A stretch of DNA of 64,000 bases from positions 124,001 to 188,000 of the forward strand of contig NZ_KQ089822.1 in the NCBI RefSeq assembly GCF_001037495.1, read 5' to 3'. Shown here piece after piece: positions 9,461 through 20,238 of this stretch (its first letter is position 1; each line of letters begins with the position of its first letter). The DNA comes from Citrobacter sp. MGH106 (GTDB lineage: Bacteria; Pseudomonadota; Gammaproteobacteria; Enterobacterales; Enterobacteriaceae). The notes beneath the pieces are model-generated. The model worked only from the letters and a program-made list of their open reading frames with translations, had not been told where the DNA came from and did no database searches. Both the position numbers and the translations under genes were made by a program.

Positions 9461-10504
9461 TCAGGATAGTTTAAGCAGGATTTTTCCCTGCATCGGCGCG
9501 CCATTAAGTGACTTAACGGCACTGGCGAAGCTCTCGGCATTACCGCTGTGGGCGATTAAAGGTTCCAGTTGCAAGCGTTTTTCAGTCAGTAAACGTGCTG
9601 CGGTTTCCCATTCTTCTCCAGGCCATGGACTGGAATAGTTCATCCAGCTACCGAGAATGGTTAACTCTTTACGCAATATTTGACCAAATACTCCTGAAGC
9701 CAGCGTCAGATCGTGATGCAGTGTTCCGACCAACGCCACCTGCGCGCGAGGGCCTGCAATTTCGACAGACAAGGTTACAGTTTGTGGGGTTCCTGCGGTT
9801 TCCAGTATGAGCTGTTCAAACTGAATATCGGTAAGGCTCGAGTGAATCTCCGTAGCACTCATTTCCCGGCTGTTAAAAACATGAGTTGCTCCCAGCTCTT
9901 TTGCTAATTCCAGCTTCTGTGGGTTGATATCAATCGCTGTGATGCTTTTCGCGCCGAGTTCGCGGGCGCATTGCATTGCCAGCAAACCGATAGTACCGGC
10001 ACCCACAATAATCACATTTTTACCTTCGCAACCCTGAGCCAGGTGAAACGCATGTAGTCCGACGGTAATAGGTTCGATGAACGCCCCATCATCGATCGGC
10101 ATATCTGAAGGCAGGCGGAACAGATTGGCGCGTTTTACGACTACATATTCCGCGTTACCGCCTTCGCTGCGTGAACCGACAAACTGATATTGCTTGCACA
10201 GCGAGAAGTATCCTCGCTCGCACTGTGGACAGTGAAAACAGGGGAGTAGCGGTACGCAGGCGACGGCATCGCCGAGCTGCATGTCAGTAACACTTGCACC
10301 GTACGATTCAACATAGCCGCTGAATTCATGGCCTAGCGTTATCGGGTAATAGTGTGCACCATGATTAAAAATGCGGGGAATATCTGAACCGCAAAGTCCT
10401 GAACTAACAACCCTGACCAATACATCGTCTTCAGTTTGCAACTGTGGTACGGGACGTTCTTCAACGCGCACGTCTCCCTCAGCGTGAATAACCACTGATT
10501 TCAT
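9461..10504 (-). CDS. gatD: Galactitol-1-phosphate 5-dehydrogenase GatD
   Basis: Zinc-dependent medium-chain dehydrogenase that oxidises galactitol-1-phosphate to tagatose-6-phosphate with NAD+. The 347-residue product shows the catalytic-zinc start (CGSDIPR, GHEFSGYVE), a structural-zinc cysteine cluster (CFHCPQCERGYFSLC) and a Rossmann motif (VGAGTIGLLAMQCA). The ATG at 10504 is preferred over an upstream start at 10534 because it gives MKSVVIHAEGDVRV, the family N-terminus, and a length near the 346-residue E. coli enzyme. It lies 44 bp after gatC. Confidence 0.95.
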   Translation of the reverse strand: MKSVVIHAEGDVRVEERPVPQLQTEDDVLVRVVSSGLCGSDIPRIFNHGAHYYPITLGHEFSGYVESYGASVTDMQLGDAVACVPLLPCFHCPQCERGYFSLCKQYQFVGSRSEGGNAEYVVVKRANLFRLPSDMPIDDGAFIEPITVGLHAFHLAQGCEGKNVIIVGAGTIGLLAMQCARELGAKSITAIDINPQKLELAKELGATHVFNSREMSATEIHSSLTDIQFEQLILETAGTPQTVTLSVEIAGPRAQVALVGTLHHDLTLASGVFGQILRKELTILGSWMNYSSPWPGEEWETAARLLTEKRLQLEPLIAHSGNAESFASAVKSLNGAPMQGKILLKLS

Positions 10505-10548
10505 AAAAGTCTCCAGAAATGTGAAGGGGAGCAAATGCCCCCCAGAAA

Positions 10549-11922
10549 TTAAGATGCGGGCTGGCTTTCTGAGATAGAGGCGGCTTTTTCCGCAGCGGTG
10601 AAGTTACGCGCCCGACGCCAGGTCAGCAGAACACCAGTCAGATAAATGACGGCAATAACAATGAAGCCCACAACGTTTTGCCAGGTAAAGAGCTGAATCA
10701 GCAGCCAGGTTATTGGGGACCCCCCCTGGTCCATTGATGCCACCATTCCACCAGCTTTCAGCGCGCCTGCATTGGCGGCGAGCTGGGTATGTAAGCCAAT
10801 GGTTTGTGTGGCAATCCAAAGGGTGATGCCCATGATGATGACGCCGGAGATCAGCGTGCGGAACAGATTACCCTGATGCACCGCAACGGCCATTGCCACA
10901 AAGAAACCGATGGTTGCGAGGTCGCCGAATGGCAGTACCTGGTTACCAGGTACCAGGACGGCAATCAGAATGGTCAGCGGAATAAAGATTAGACTGGCGG
11001 AAACCACCGATGTATGGCCGAGCAGCAACGCAGGATCCAGACCGATTAAGAATTCCTGACCGCCAAATTTGGCCTGCAGGCGTTTACGTGCATGCTTCGC
11101 AATCGGCGTTAAGCCATCCATGATTGGTTTGATCACGCGTGGCATCAGCAGCATCACCGCCGCTGTTTTGACGGCCAGTTGCAGAACCCCTTTCGCGTCG
11201 TAACCAGCCAGCATACCGATGACCAGACCCATAACAAAGCCAACGGTAACCGGCTCGCCAAAAGGACCGAAGCGTTTTTGTACATCGTCTGCGCTAAAAT
11301 GGATGCGATTCAGACCGGGTATTTTTTCAATGATGGTATCAACCAATACCGCTATTGGCCCCAGATAGGCTGACGATCCGTGCGGTATAGCTATCCCTTC
11401 AAGACCGAAAAAGTCTCGCGTATCTTTCGCGAACCAGTCGCCAAGTTTGTAGACGAAGGCGGCATGAACGATCACACCCAGAATACCTAGCCAGTAAGAC
11501 CCCGTCGCCAGATGTAACATTGCGCCGGTAAATGTCATATGCCAGATATTCCAGATATCGACGTTCACCACGCGGGTCATTCGCGTGACCAGCATCAGGA
11601 TATTGACTCCGATGGCGACAGGGATTGCAATCAGCGCGATCTGTGATGCCCACGTCATCGGAGATGACCCCGGCCAGCCCACATCAATCACATGCAGGTT
11701 GATTTGAAACTGTTCCGCCATGGCTTTTGCTGCAGGGCCAATAGAGTCGAGCATTAGGCCGATAACCAGTCCGATACCGACGAAACCAATCCCAATATGC
11801 AGACCGGATTTAAAACAATCCCCGAGTTTCATCCCCAACAGTTTTGAGAAGATGATGATCACTAACGGCAGCATGACCGTTGGACCTAAATCAAGGATAT
11901 AACGCATAATTTCGCTAAACAT
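10549..11922 (-). CDS. gatC: Galactitol PTS permease, IIC component GatC
   Basis: Membrane component of the galactitol phosphotransferase system; with GatA and GatB it imports galactitol as galactitol-1-phosphate. The 457-residue product is strongly hydrophobic with about ten or more membrane segments and closely matches E. coli GatC from its start (MFSEIMRYILDLGPTVMLP) to the motif GGMVASMDQGGSPITW near residue 400. The start lies 4 bp after the gatB stop, indicating translational coupling. The reading frame is intact; E. coli K-12 MG1655 is known for a frameshift in this gene. Confidence 0.96.
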   Translation of the reverse strand: MFSEIMRYILDLGPTVMLPLVIIIFSKLLGMKLGDCFKSGLHIGIGFVGIGLVIGLMLDSIGPAAKAMAEQFQINLHVIDVGWPGSSPMTWASQIALIAIPVAIGVNILMLVTRMTRVVNVDIWNIWHMTFTGAMLHLATGSYWLGILGVIVHAAFVYKLGDWFAKDTRDFFGLEGIAIPHGSSAYLGPIAVLVDTIIEKIPGLNRIHFSADDVQKRFGPFGEPVTVGFVMGLVIGMLAGYDAKGVLQLAVKTAAVMLLMPRVIKPIMDGLTPIAKHARKRLQAKFGGQEFLIGLDPALLLGHTSVVSASLIFIPLTILIAVLVPGNQVLPFGDLATIGFFVAMAVAVHQGNLFRTLISGVIIMGITLWIATQTIGLHTQLAANAGALKAGGMVASMDQGGSPITWLLIQLFTWQNVVGFIVIAVIYLTGVLLTWRRARNFTAAEKAASISESQPAS

Positions 11923-11926
11923 GGCG

Positions 11927-12211
11927 TTACCCCACGAGAATGGTCAGGATTTTTTGCTGTAATGCTTCGATACCCACGCCGGACACAAAAGGCATGCCGT
12001 GAACCACAGGAATATCACCAAAAGTGCGGTCAACGCGGGCGGTAGTGCAGATGAGGTCTGCGCCATCCATATAGGTCTCGATTTCAGTTACCCGGCACTG
12101 CACCAGGTCGAGTTGGATATTGTTGGCTTCGCACAGTTCTTTAATTTCTTCCGCAGCCATTGTTGAAGTTGCTACCGCACCGCCACAGGCCACAATTACT
12201 TTACGCTTCAT
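11927..12211 (-). CDS. gatB: Galactitol PTS, IIB component GatB
   Basis: Cytoplasmic phosphocarrier that passes phosphate from GatA to the incoming galactitol. The 94-residue product begins [18 protein letters not shown]; Cys9 in the ACGG loop is the expected phosphorylation site of this lactose/galactitol-type IIB fold. The length equals the family norm. It lies between gatA and gatC with short gaps (29 and 4 bp), as in other gat operons. Confidence 0.96.
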   Translation of the reverse strand: MKRKVIVACGGAVATSTMAAEEIKELCEANNIQLDLVQCRVTEIETYMDGADLICTTARVDRTFGDIPVVHGMPFVSGVGIEALQQKILTILVG

Positions 12212-12240
12212 AGGGTATTCCTTTTATTATCAGTTTTTTA

Positions 12241-12705
12241 TCAGGCCTGCGCACATGGCTCAGACTCAAGGATTGATTCCCGAAAGAGCATTTCCAGTTC
12301 AGCTTCTGGAGCATTCAATAATGCTTCAATGGTGTTCGGGTTTTGTAGCTCACTAAACAGACGGCGCAGGAGTTTCAGCTGTGCCGCAGGGTTCTCAACG
12401 ATTAAGGCGATAATTAAAGAGACAGCTATCTCTTCGTCATCATCTGCTTGTTGAAAATTGACAGGTGTATCCGGGCGAATCAGATAGATAGCTGGAGATT
12501 TTGCATGGATAGCTTCACAGTGCGGAATAGCGACTGCATGACGCTCCAGCGCTATCCCTGTCGGGAATGTTGCTTCACGCTCAATCAAGGCTTGTGGGTA
12601 GCTTTTATGCACGACCCCTTTGGCCAGCATCTCCTCCCCAATGTGTGTCAGCGCATGCTGACACGAGCTAAAATTAATACCGGTTCGGACAAAGAGTTGG
12701 CTCAT
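12241..12705 (-). CDS. gatA: Galactitol PTS, IIA component GatA
   Basis: A PTS EIIA of the mannitol/fructose type that takes phosphate from HPr. The 154-residue product contains AIPHCEAIHAK with the phospho-acceptor His62, the same position as in E. coli GatA. The ATG at 12705 begins MSQLFVRTGINF, matching the family start and preceded by a GGAG SD; the in-frame extension to 12741 would run back across the gatZ stop. It sits just downstream of gatZ (14-bp gap). Confidence 0.95.
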   Translation of the reverse strand: MSQLFVRTGINFSSCQHALTHIGEEMLAKGVVHKSYPQALIEREATFPTGIALERHAVAIPHCEAIHAKSPAIYLIRPDTPVNFQQADDDEEIAVSLIIALIVENPAAQLKLLRRLFSELQNPNTIEALLNAPEAELEMLFRESILESEPCAQA

Positions 12706-12719
12706 ATATTCTCCAGATT

Positions 12720-13992
12720 TCAGGCTATAGCTGGCGCGCAACCAAAGCGATAGGCGCGCAGGACGTCCTGGATTTTGTCGATAATCAGATTATGGGGTGA
12801 GGCAGTAATCGTACCTTCGGTCAGGCGTTCAAACTGCACGGGCAAAAATTGGCTTATTAACCCTAACGGTAATTCGACGTCATTCAGGTTGCTGATTAAC
12901 TTTTCCACGCCTTGACGAATACGTTGATGAGGCCAGTAATAACGAATGCGGTCGGAAAGGCTAAAATGAATATCGACCATTGCCTGACTCCAGGTAGGGC
13001 GATAGTACTTTTTCCAGTAATCCGGCTCATTCAACATGACTTCATCAATCACCTCCAGCACCTGACTCCGTTGTTCCGGAGCGATGAGTTCATTTTCCAT
13101 TTGTGCCAGTGCAAAAATGGCTTCACGGAGGGCGAAGGTCAGCGCCGGACCGACTTTCAGAATCGCATAGTGATCGCGTACGAGGGCACGATAGGCCTGA
13201 CGGGTCTGATAGTCAGTAGAGTGTGCCTCGTAGACCATTGGTGTCTCTTTGATCCAGGCGGAAAGCGCTTTGGCAGCCTGAGGCTGGTAATGAATGATTT
13301 GAGTGTGATCGAACTCTACGCCGGGTTGGACCACAATCGCGATCACGCGGGTTAATGCGTCTTCGAGCCCTAATGCGCGAAAGGCGACCTGATGTGTTTC
13401 CAGTGTACGGGCGGCATCTTCTTCACGCGTGACGTGAACGGTACCAATGGTACTGGCTTCTCCGCCCGGCACAGGAACTTCCGTACCAATAACATAAGTC
13501 AGTTGGTGTTTCTGTTCTTCGGTGGCTGTCTCTTCTGCAGCCTGACAAAGCACGGCTGCACGCTGGGCGACGGTCACCGGGTCCAGCGGCATGGGGTCGC
13601 CAGCACAGGACATTGAGGCATCAAGATGAATTTTGCTGAAACCTGCAGAGACATAGGCCTTAATGAGAGCCACGGATTTTTCCATAGCTTCTGCTGCTGG
13701 TTCATTTTGCCAGCAGTTAGGGCCTAAATGATCGCCCCCCTAAAATCAGTCTTTCGCGTGGGAAACCAATGTTTTGCGCGATGTTATAGACAAAATCACG
13801 AAAATCGGCGGGTTTCATTCCGGTGTAACCGCCAAACTGGTTGACCTGATTGGACGTTGCTTCAATCAGGACTTTACTGTCCGTATTGAGATCAAAACGT
13901 AATGCGGATTCAATGACCAGCGGATGTGCTGAACAAACAGAGCAAATTCCTAAATGTTCACCTGCTTTATGACGAGAGATTATTTCTTTCAC
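12720..13992 (-). pseudogene. gatZ: gatZ, tagatose-1,6-bisphosphate aldolase-associated subunit, frameshifted
   Basis: GatZ is the non-catalytic, chaperone-like partner needed for full stability and activity of the GatY aldolase. The gene is split into two frames. The 5' part runs from a GTG at 13992 (SD GGAG six bases upstream, giving [15 protein letters not shown]) to RERLILGG, then reads RSFRP and stops at 13717. The 3' part continues in another frame from the codons for DHLGPNCW through MEKSVALIK to the end. The break is at a run of six G on the coding strand (13735-13740); five G would restore TTA GGG GGC GAT CAT and a 423-residue protein, near the usual 420. It is therefore a one-base insertion, or a sequencing error, in an otherwise well-conserved gene. 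Confidence 0.9.
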
Positions 13993-14125
13993 TTCTATCT
14001 CCGATATCTTTTGTTTATCTTCATAATATTTTTGGATTGAAGGCAAAGGTCAAAAGCCTCTTTCGTGATCCAGCTTTAAAAACAAACCTTCGTCAGAACC
14101 CGTGCTATTCAAATGAATTAATGGA

Positions 14126-15136
<1,011 letters not shown>

Positions 15137-15156
15137 TTAACAGCAGGATGAGATAA

Positions 15157-16728
15157 TCAGGTCACTGGCGCCGGGTTAAACACGGCCAGCTGGTTATGCA
15201 GTCCCCACTGATCCGAGAAGGTTTTCTTACGCCCGCTGGCGACGTCGAGAATAAATTCGAACAGCTTCAGGCCCACCTCTTCGATGGTTTCTTCTCCGGT
15301 GGCGATGGTCCCGGCGTTGATGTCCATCAGGTCAAACCAACGATTAGCCAGTTCGGTGCGGGTCGCCATTTTAATTACCGGTACTGCCATCAGGCCGTAC
15401 GGCGTGCCGCGACCGGTGGTGAACACCTGCACGGTGATCCCGGAAGCCACCTGTTGCGTACCGCAGACAAAATCGCTGGCAGGCGTTGCGGCATAAATCA
15501 GGCCGCGTTTGGTGGGGCGCTGACCTGGCGACAACACTTCCACAATTGCGCTTTTGCCTGATTTCGCAATGGAACCCAGCGCTTTTTCGACCACGTTCGC
15601 CAGACCTCCTTTTTTATTGCCCGGAGAAGGGTTAGCACTGCGGTCAGTTTTGCCCATATCAAGATAGTTATCGTACCAGGCCATCTCCTCCAGCAGACGT
15701 TTGCCCACTTCTTCGTTGATCGCGCGCGGGGTCAGGAGGTGGATCGCATCACGCACTTCGGTCACTTCTGAGAACATGACGGTTGCGCCGCAGCGTACCA
15801 GCAGATCGGAGGCGTAGCCTACCGCCGGGTTGGCCGTTACGCCGGAAAACGCATCGCTGCCTCCGCATTGCATCCCAACCACCAGTTCAGATGCTGGACA
15901 GGTTTCACGCTGGCGCAGATTGAGTTTCGCCAGATGACGCTCGGCGACCTGCAAAATGTCATCAATCATGGATTTAAAGCCAACGTGTTTTTCATCCTGC
16001 AGACTGACGATACTGGCGCTGTCCACCGGAATACTTTTTACATCATGAGTACCTTCCAGCAGTCGCTCCGGCTGGAGCTTTTCGCAGCCCAGGCCGATAA
16101 CCATCACTTCGCCGCCGAAGTTCGGGTTCAGGGCGATGTTGTGAATAGTTCTAATGGGCACGATGGCTGCTGGCGCGTTGATCGCCACACCGCAACCATA
16201 TAAATGGTTCAGACCCACAACACCGTCTACGTTCGGGTATTTTGGCAGCAGATCGCGCTCAATTATTTTCACCACATAATCCACAACGCCTGCCACACAG
16301 TGCACGCTGGTGGAGATGCCGAGCAGGTTCTTGGTGCCGACGCTACCGTCTGCATTGCGGTAGCCTTCGAAGGTGTAACCTTCAAGAGGTGGAAGTGGCT
16401 CTGGTACTTTGGTTGCCAGCGGCAGTGTCTCCAGTGGCGGGGCTTTGGGCAGCTCAACCATCGACTCATCAATCCAGCTACCGCGTGCGATGTCGCGAAC
16501 GGCATAGCCGATCACTTCGCCATAGCGCACAATTTCACCGTGAACAGCAATATCCGTGAGCGCCACTTTATGACCCTGGGGAATATGTTCAATCAGCGTC
16601 AGTCCGTCCGGGAAACGCGTCCCGGCTTTCAGACCATTGTCATTGACAATAATCGCCACATTATCCGTGTCGTGTACTTTAATATAAAACGCCGTAGGCG
16701 ATTCTTGCCTAATTTCGATGTCGGCCAT
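15157..16728 (-). CDS. garD: Galactarate dehydratase GarD
   Basis: Dehydrates meso-galactarate to 5-dehydro-4-deoxy-D-glucarate, the first step of galactarate use in the cytoplasm. The 523-residue product has a short N-terminal SAF-type domain (about 1-95), then the UxaA/GarD dehydratase body with [37 protein letters not shown] and [10 protein letters not shown] motifs; these hold the Cys and His residues that bind the metal. It is nearly collinear with the E. coli enzyme. It is divergent from garPLRK and shares its regulatory region. Confidence 0.97.
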   Translation of the reverse strand: MADIEIRQESPTAFYIKVHDTDNVAIIVNDNGLKAGTRFPDGLTLIEHIPQGHKVALTDIAVHGEIVRYGEVIGYAVRDIARGSWIDESMVELPKAPPLETLPLATKVPEPLPPLEGYTFEGYRNADGSVGTKNLLGISTSVHCVAGVVDYVVKIIERDLLPKYPNVDGVVGLNHLYGCGVAINAPAAIVPIRTIHNIALNPNFGGEVMVIGLGCEKLQPERLLEGTHDVKSIPVDSASIVSLQDEKHVGFKSMIDDILQVAERHLAKLNLRQRETCPASELVVGMQCGGSDAFSGVTANPAVGYASDLLVRCGATVMFSEVTEVRDAIHLLTPRAINEEVGKRLLEEMAWYDNYLDMGKTDRSANPSPGNKKGGLANVVEKALGSIAKSGKSAIVEVLSPGQRPTKRGLIYAATPASDFVCGTQQVASGITVQVFTTGRGTPYGLMAVPVIKMATRTELANRWFDLMDINAGTIATGEETIEEVGLKLFEFILDVASGRKKTFSDQWGLHNQLAVFNPAPVT

Positions 16729-17130
16729 TGTCCAGTATTCTCCAGCCAGGTGGTGATAATAGTGCGAATATGTATATTGAATCTAATTATAAGTAATAAA
16801 GACTCTTTGTCGTTAAATAAGAATGTCAGGAGTTTAATTTGAAGAATGTGACCAGGATCACTTAACATCAGGAAAGCCTTGCCATCGGGGATAGCAATAC
16901 GTAAATGTGTGCATTAGCGCCCATGATTATGTGCATATGACCAAAATAATCTTTTAACAGTATGTCTTAAATGAGCTTTTGCACAATGATTAACAGCGCG
17001 CAGCTGATTATACTGAATCACGGTTTAATAGCGTCTGATAAATTATCGTATATCTTTTTATCGGTAATTCATCACCACGAATACCCACCAAATAATAATA
17101 AAATGTTTTTATGTACCCGAGGTAAATAGA
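16729..17130. promoter_or_regulatory. Shared garD/garP regulatory region with CRP and TGTGCA motifs
   Basis: A 402-bp divergent control region without a gene. A good CRP box, TGTGA-CCAGGA-TCACT, lies at 16847-16862. Three copies of a TGTGCA hexamer occur at 16908-16913, 16930-16935 and, inverted (TGCACA), at 16980-16985. In E. coli the gar genes are activated by CdaR (SdaR) with CRP; the hexamers are candidate CdaR half-sites, which is inference. The half toward garP is AT-rich. Confidence 0.55.
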
Positions 17131-18465
17131 ATGATGTTGGATACGGTAGTAGAGGAAAAGAAAGGTACGCATACCAGATATTTAATATTGCTGATAATAT
17201 TTATTGTTACAGCCGTTAACTATGCGGATCGTGCGACGCTATCTATTGCTGGTACCGAAGTGGCAAAAGAGTTGCAGTTAAGCGCCATATCCATGGGTTA
17301 TATTTTCTCCGCCTTCGGCTGGGCCTATTTGTTGATGCAAATCCCCGGCGGCTGGCTGCTTGATAAGTTTGGTTCGAAGAAAGTCTACACCTACAGTCTG
17401 TTCTTCTGGTCGTTGTTTACCTTCCTGCAGGGCTTTGTGGACATGTTCCCACTGGCCTGGGCAGGGATATCAATGTTTATCATGCGTTTCATGCTTGGTT
17501 TTTCTGAAGCGCCTTCTTTCCCGGCTAACGCCCGTATTGTTGCGGCCTGGTTCCCGACTAAAGAACGTGGCACGGCATCGGCGATTTTTAACTCGGCGCA
17601 GTATTTCTCTCTGGCGCTATTCTCGCCATTGTTAGGTTGGTTGACCTTCGCCTGGGGCTGGGAACATGTTTTTACCGTGATGGGTGTGATTGGTTTTGTC
17701 CTGACCGGGCTGTGGGTCAAGCTTATCCATAATCCAACTGATCATCCGCGTATGTCGCAAGAAGAGCTGAAGTTTATCTCTGATAACGGCGCGGTAGTGG
17801 ATATGGACCACAAGAAGCCTGGCACTGCGGCTGCGAGTGGCCCGAAATTGCACTATATCAAGCAACTGCTGACCAATCGCATGATGCTGGGGGTGTTCTT
17901 CGGACAGTACTTTATCAACACCATCACCTGGTTCTTCCTGACCTGGTTCCCGATTTACCTGGTGCAGGAAAAAGGCATGTCGATTCTGAAAGTCGGTCTG
18001 GTTGCCTCTATTCCGGCGCTTTGCGGGTTTGCTGGCGGCGTACTGGGCGGAGTGTTCTCTGATTATCTGATTAAACGTGGTTTCAGTATCACTCTGGCAC
18101 GTAAGCTGCCGATTGTGCTCGGAATGCTGCTGGCTTCGACCATTATTCTGTGTAATTACACTGATAATACCGTCCTGGTCGTTGCATTGATGGCGCTGGC
18201 GTTCTTTGGTAAAGGCTTTGGCGCTCTGGGGTGGCCGGTGATTTCCGATACTGCACCAAAAGAGATTGTTGGCCTGTGCGGTGGAGTCTTTAACGTATTT
18301 GGTAATGTCGCTTCTATCGTAACCCCTCTGGTAATTGGGTATCTGGTGAGCGAGTTGCACTCATTTAATGCTGCGCTGATGTTTGTAGGGTGTTCGGCGC
18401 TGATGGCGATGGTTTGCTACCTGTTTATTGTCGGTGACATTAAACGTATGGAATTGCAGAAATAA
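17131..18465 (+). CDS. garP: Galactarate/glucarate/glycerate transporter GarP (MFS)
   Basis: Proton-linked permease of the anion:cation symporter family that imports galactarate, glucarate and glycerate. The 444-residue product has 12 predicted membrane segments and the family signatures NYADRATLSIAG near residue 30, GGWLLDKFGSKKV near 73 and a charged central loop near 195-235. It nearly matches E. coli GarP in length and sequence. An ATG three bases downstream is an alternative start. First gene of garPLRK, with 15 bp to garL. Confidence 0.96.
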   Translation: MMLDTVVEEKKGTHTRYLILLIIFIVTAVNYADRATLSIAGTEVAKELQLSAISMGYIFSAFGWAYLLMQIPGGWLLDKFGSKKVYTYSLFFWSLFTFLQGFVDMFPLAWAGISMFIMRFMLGFSEAPSFPANARIVAAWFPTKERGTASAIFNSAQYFSLALFSPLLGWLTFAWGWEHVFTVMGVIGFVLTGLWVKLIHNPTDHPRMSQEELKFISDNGAVVDMDHKKPGTAAASGPKLHYIKQLLTNRMMLGVFFGQYFINTITWFFLTWFPIYLVQEKGMSILKVGLVASIPALCGFAGGVLGGVFSDYLIKRGFSITLARKLPIVLGMLLASTIILCNYTDNTVLVVALMALAFFGKGFGALGWPVISDTAPKEIVGLCGGVFNVFGNVASIVTPLVIGYLVSELHSFNAALMFVGCSALMAMVCYLFIVGDIKRMELQK

Positions 18466-18480
18466 ACAAAGGTATAGGCG

Positions 18481-19251
18481 ATGAATAACACAATCTTCCC
18501 GAACAAGTTTAAAGCGGCCCTGGCGGCGCAACAAATTCAGATTGGCTGCTGGTCCGCGCTGGCCAGTCCCATCAGCACCGAAGTATTAGGTCTGGCTGGT
18601 TTTGACTGGCTGGTACTGGACGGTGAACATGCGCCAAACGATGTTTCGACGTTTATTCCGCAACTGATGGCGCTGAAAGGCAGTTCCAGCGCGCCGGTAG
18701 TGCGCGTACCGACCAACGAGCCGGTGATCATTAAACGTCTGCTGGATATCGGGTTCTATAACTTCCTGATCCCGTTTGTGGAGACGGAAGAAGAAGCCGT
18801 CAGCGCGGTGGCGTCTACCCGCTATCCGCCAGAAGGTATTCGCGGTGTATCCGTTTCTCACCGTGCCAATATGTTCGGCACCGTACCGGACTACTTTGCG
18901 CAGTCGAATAAGAACATCACCATTATCGTACAGATCGAAAGTCAGCAGGGTGTTGATAACGTTGATGCTATCGCTGCAACTGAAGGTGTTGACGGTATTT
19001 TTGTTGGCCCAAGCGATCTGGCTGCTGCGTTAGGGCATCTGGGCAATGCGTCCCACCCCGATGTGCAGAAGGCTATCCAGCACATTTTTTCCCGCGCTAA
19101 AGCGCACGGTAAGCCAAGCGGTATTCTGGCACCGGTAGAAGCGGATGCCCGTCGTTATCTGGACTGGGGCGCAACGTTTGTTGCCGTGGGTAGCGATCTC
19201 GGCGTGTTCCGTTCTGCCACGCAGAAACTGGCTGATTCCTTTAAGAAATAA
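18481..19251 (+). CDS. garL: 2-dehydro-3-deoxyglucarate aldolase GarL
   Basis: Class II, metal-dependent aldolase of the HpcH/HpaI family that cleaves 5-keto-4-deoxyglucarate to pyruvate and tartronate semialdehyde. The 256-residue product shows [12 protein letters not shown] near residue 43 (catalytic-region His), [13 protein letters not shown] near 149 (metal-ligand Glu) and [14 protein letters not shown] near 175 (metal-ligand Asp). Length matches the E. coli enzyme. It acts directly after GarD and before GarR in the same pathway. Confidence 0.97.
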   Translation: MNNTIFPNKFKAALAAQQIQIGCWSALASPISTEVLGLAGFDWLVLDGEHAPNDVSTFIPQLMALKGSSSAPVVRVPTNEPVIIKRLLDIGFYNFLIPFVETEEEAVSAVASTRYPPEGIRGVSVSHRANMFGTVPDYFAQSNKNITIIVQIESQQGVDNVDAIAATEGVDGIFVGPSDLAAALGHLGNASHPDVQKAIQHIFSRAKAHGKPSGILAPVEADARRYLDWGATFVAVGSDLGVFRSATQKLADSFKK

Positions 19252-19282
19252 CCACCATACGACAGTATAGAGAGATAAATAT

Positions 19283-20173
19283 ATGACAATGAAAGTTGGT
19301 TTTATTGGCCTCGGTATTATGGGTAAACCAATGAGTAAAAACCTCCTCAAGGCAGGTTACTCGTTGGTGGTTGCTGACCGTAACCCTGAAGCGATTGCGG
19401 AAGTCATTGCCGCAGGCGCAGAAACCGCTACCACGGCGAAAGCCATTGCTGAACAGTGCGATGTGATCATCACCATGCTGCCAAACTCGCCGCACGTGAA
19501 AGAGGTAGCGTTGGGTGAAGGCGGTATTATTGAAGGTGCTAAGCCGGGGACTGTGCTGATCGACATGAGCTCTATCGCACCGTTAGCAAGTCGTGAAATC
19601 AGCGAAGCGCTGAAAGCGAAAGGCGTAGATATGCTGGATGCGCCGGTCAGCGGTGGTGAACCGAAGGCGATTGATGGCACGCTGTCAGTGATGGTCGGCG
19701 GTGATAAAGCGATTTTCGATAAATATTACGATCTGCTGAAAGCGATGGCTGGTTCTGTGGTGCATACCGGTGACATCGGTGCGGGTAACGTAACCAAGCT
19801 GGCAAACCAGGTCATTGTCGCGCTGAACATCGCCGCTATGTCTGAAGCACTGACGCTGGCGACCAAAGCAGGCGTTAACCCGGATCTGGTATACCAGGCC
19901 ATCCGTGGCGGTCTTGCCGGGAGTACCGTGCTGGATGCTAAAGCACCGATGGTAATGGACAGAAACTTTAAACCAGGCTTCCGTATTGATCTGCATATAA
20001 AAGATCTGGCGAATGCGCTGGACACCTCCCATGGTGTGGGCGCCCAACTGCCGCTAACTGCTGCAGTCATGGAGATGATGCAGGCGCTACGTGCAGATGG
20101 GCTGGGCACTGCTGATCATAGTGCTCTTGCATGCTATTACGAAAAACTGGCGAAAGTGGAAGTCACTCGCTAA
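19283..20173 (+). CDS. garR: Tartronate semialdehyde reductase GarR
   Basis: NAD(P)H-dependent beta-hydroxyacid dehydrogenase that reduces tartronate semialdehyde to D-glycerate. The 296-residue product begins with the Rossmann motif GFIGLGIMGKPMSKNL; DAPVSGGEPKA near residue 120 is the substrate-binding loop and the catalytic Lys lies in GNVTKLANQ near 168-175. The ATG at 19283 is favoured by a GAGAG SD; a second ATG six bases later gives the 294-residue form and cannot be excluded. It follows garL by 31 bp. Confidence 0.96.
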   Translation: MTMKVGFIGLGIMGKPMSKNLLKAGYSLVVADRNPEAIAEVIAAGAETATTAKAIAEQCDVIITMLPNSPHVKEVALGEGGIIEGAKPGTVLIDMSSIAPLASREISEALKAKGVDMLDAPVSGGEPKAIDGTLSVMVGGDKAIFDKYYDLLKAMAGSVVHTGDIGAGNVTKLANQVIVALNIAAMSEALTLATKAGVNPDLVYQAIRGGLAGSTVLDAKAPMVMDRNFKPGFRIDLHIKDLANALDTSHGVGAQLPLTAAVMEMMQALRADGLGTADHSALACYYEKLAKVEVTR

Positions 20174-20238
20174 CAAGAAGGGCGCCTTCTCGCGCCCTGT
20201 AATTCTTGCCTTGCGCGGCACTGTCAGGCTACATAACT

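Noticed and set aside
16204-16842. 212-codon plus-strand open frame antisense to garD, extending into the regulatory region
   Set aside because: Overlaps garD and its promoter, and the sequence resembles no family; the conserved garD frame explains it.
17632-18360. 242-codon open frame antisense to garP
   Set aside because: Composition is typical of an antisense shadow of a membrane-protein gene; no start signal or family resemblance.
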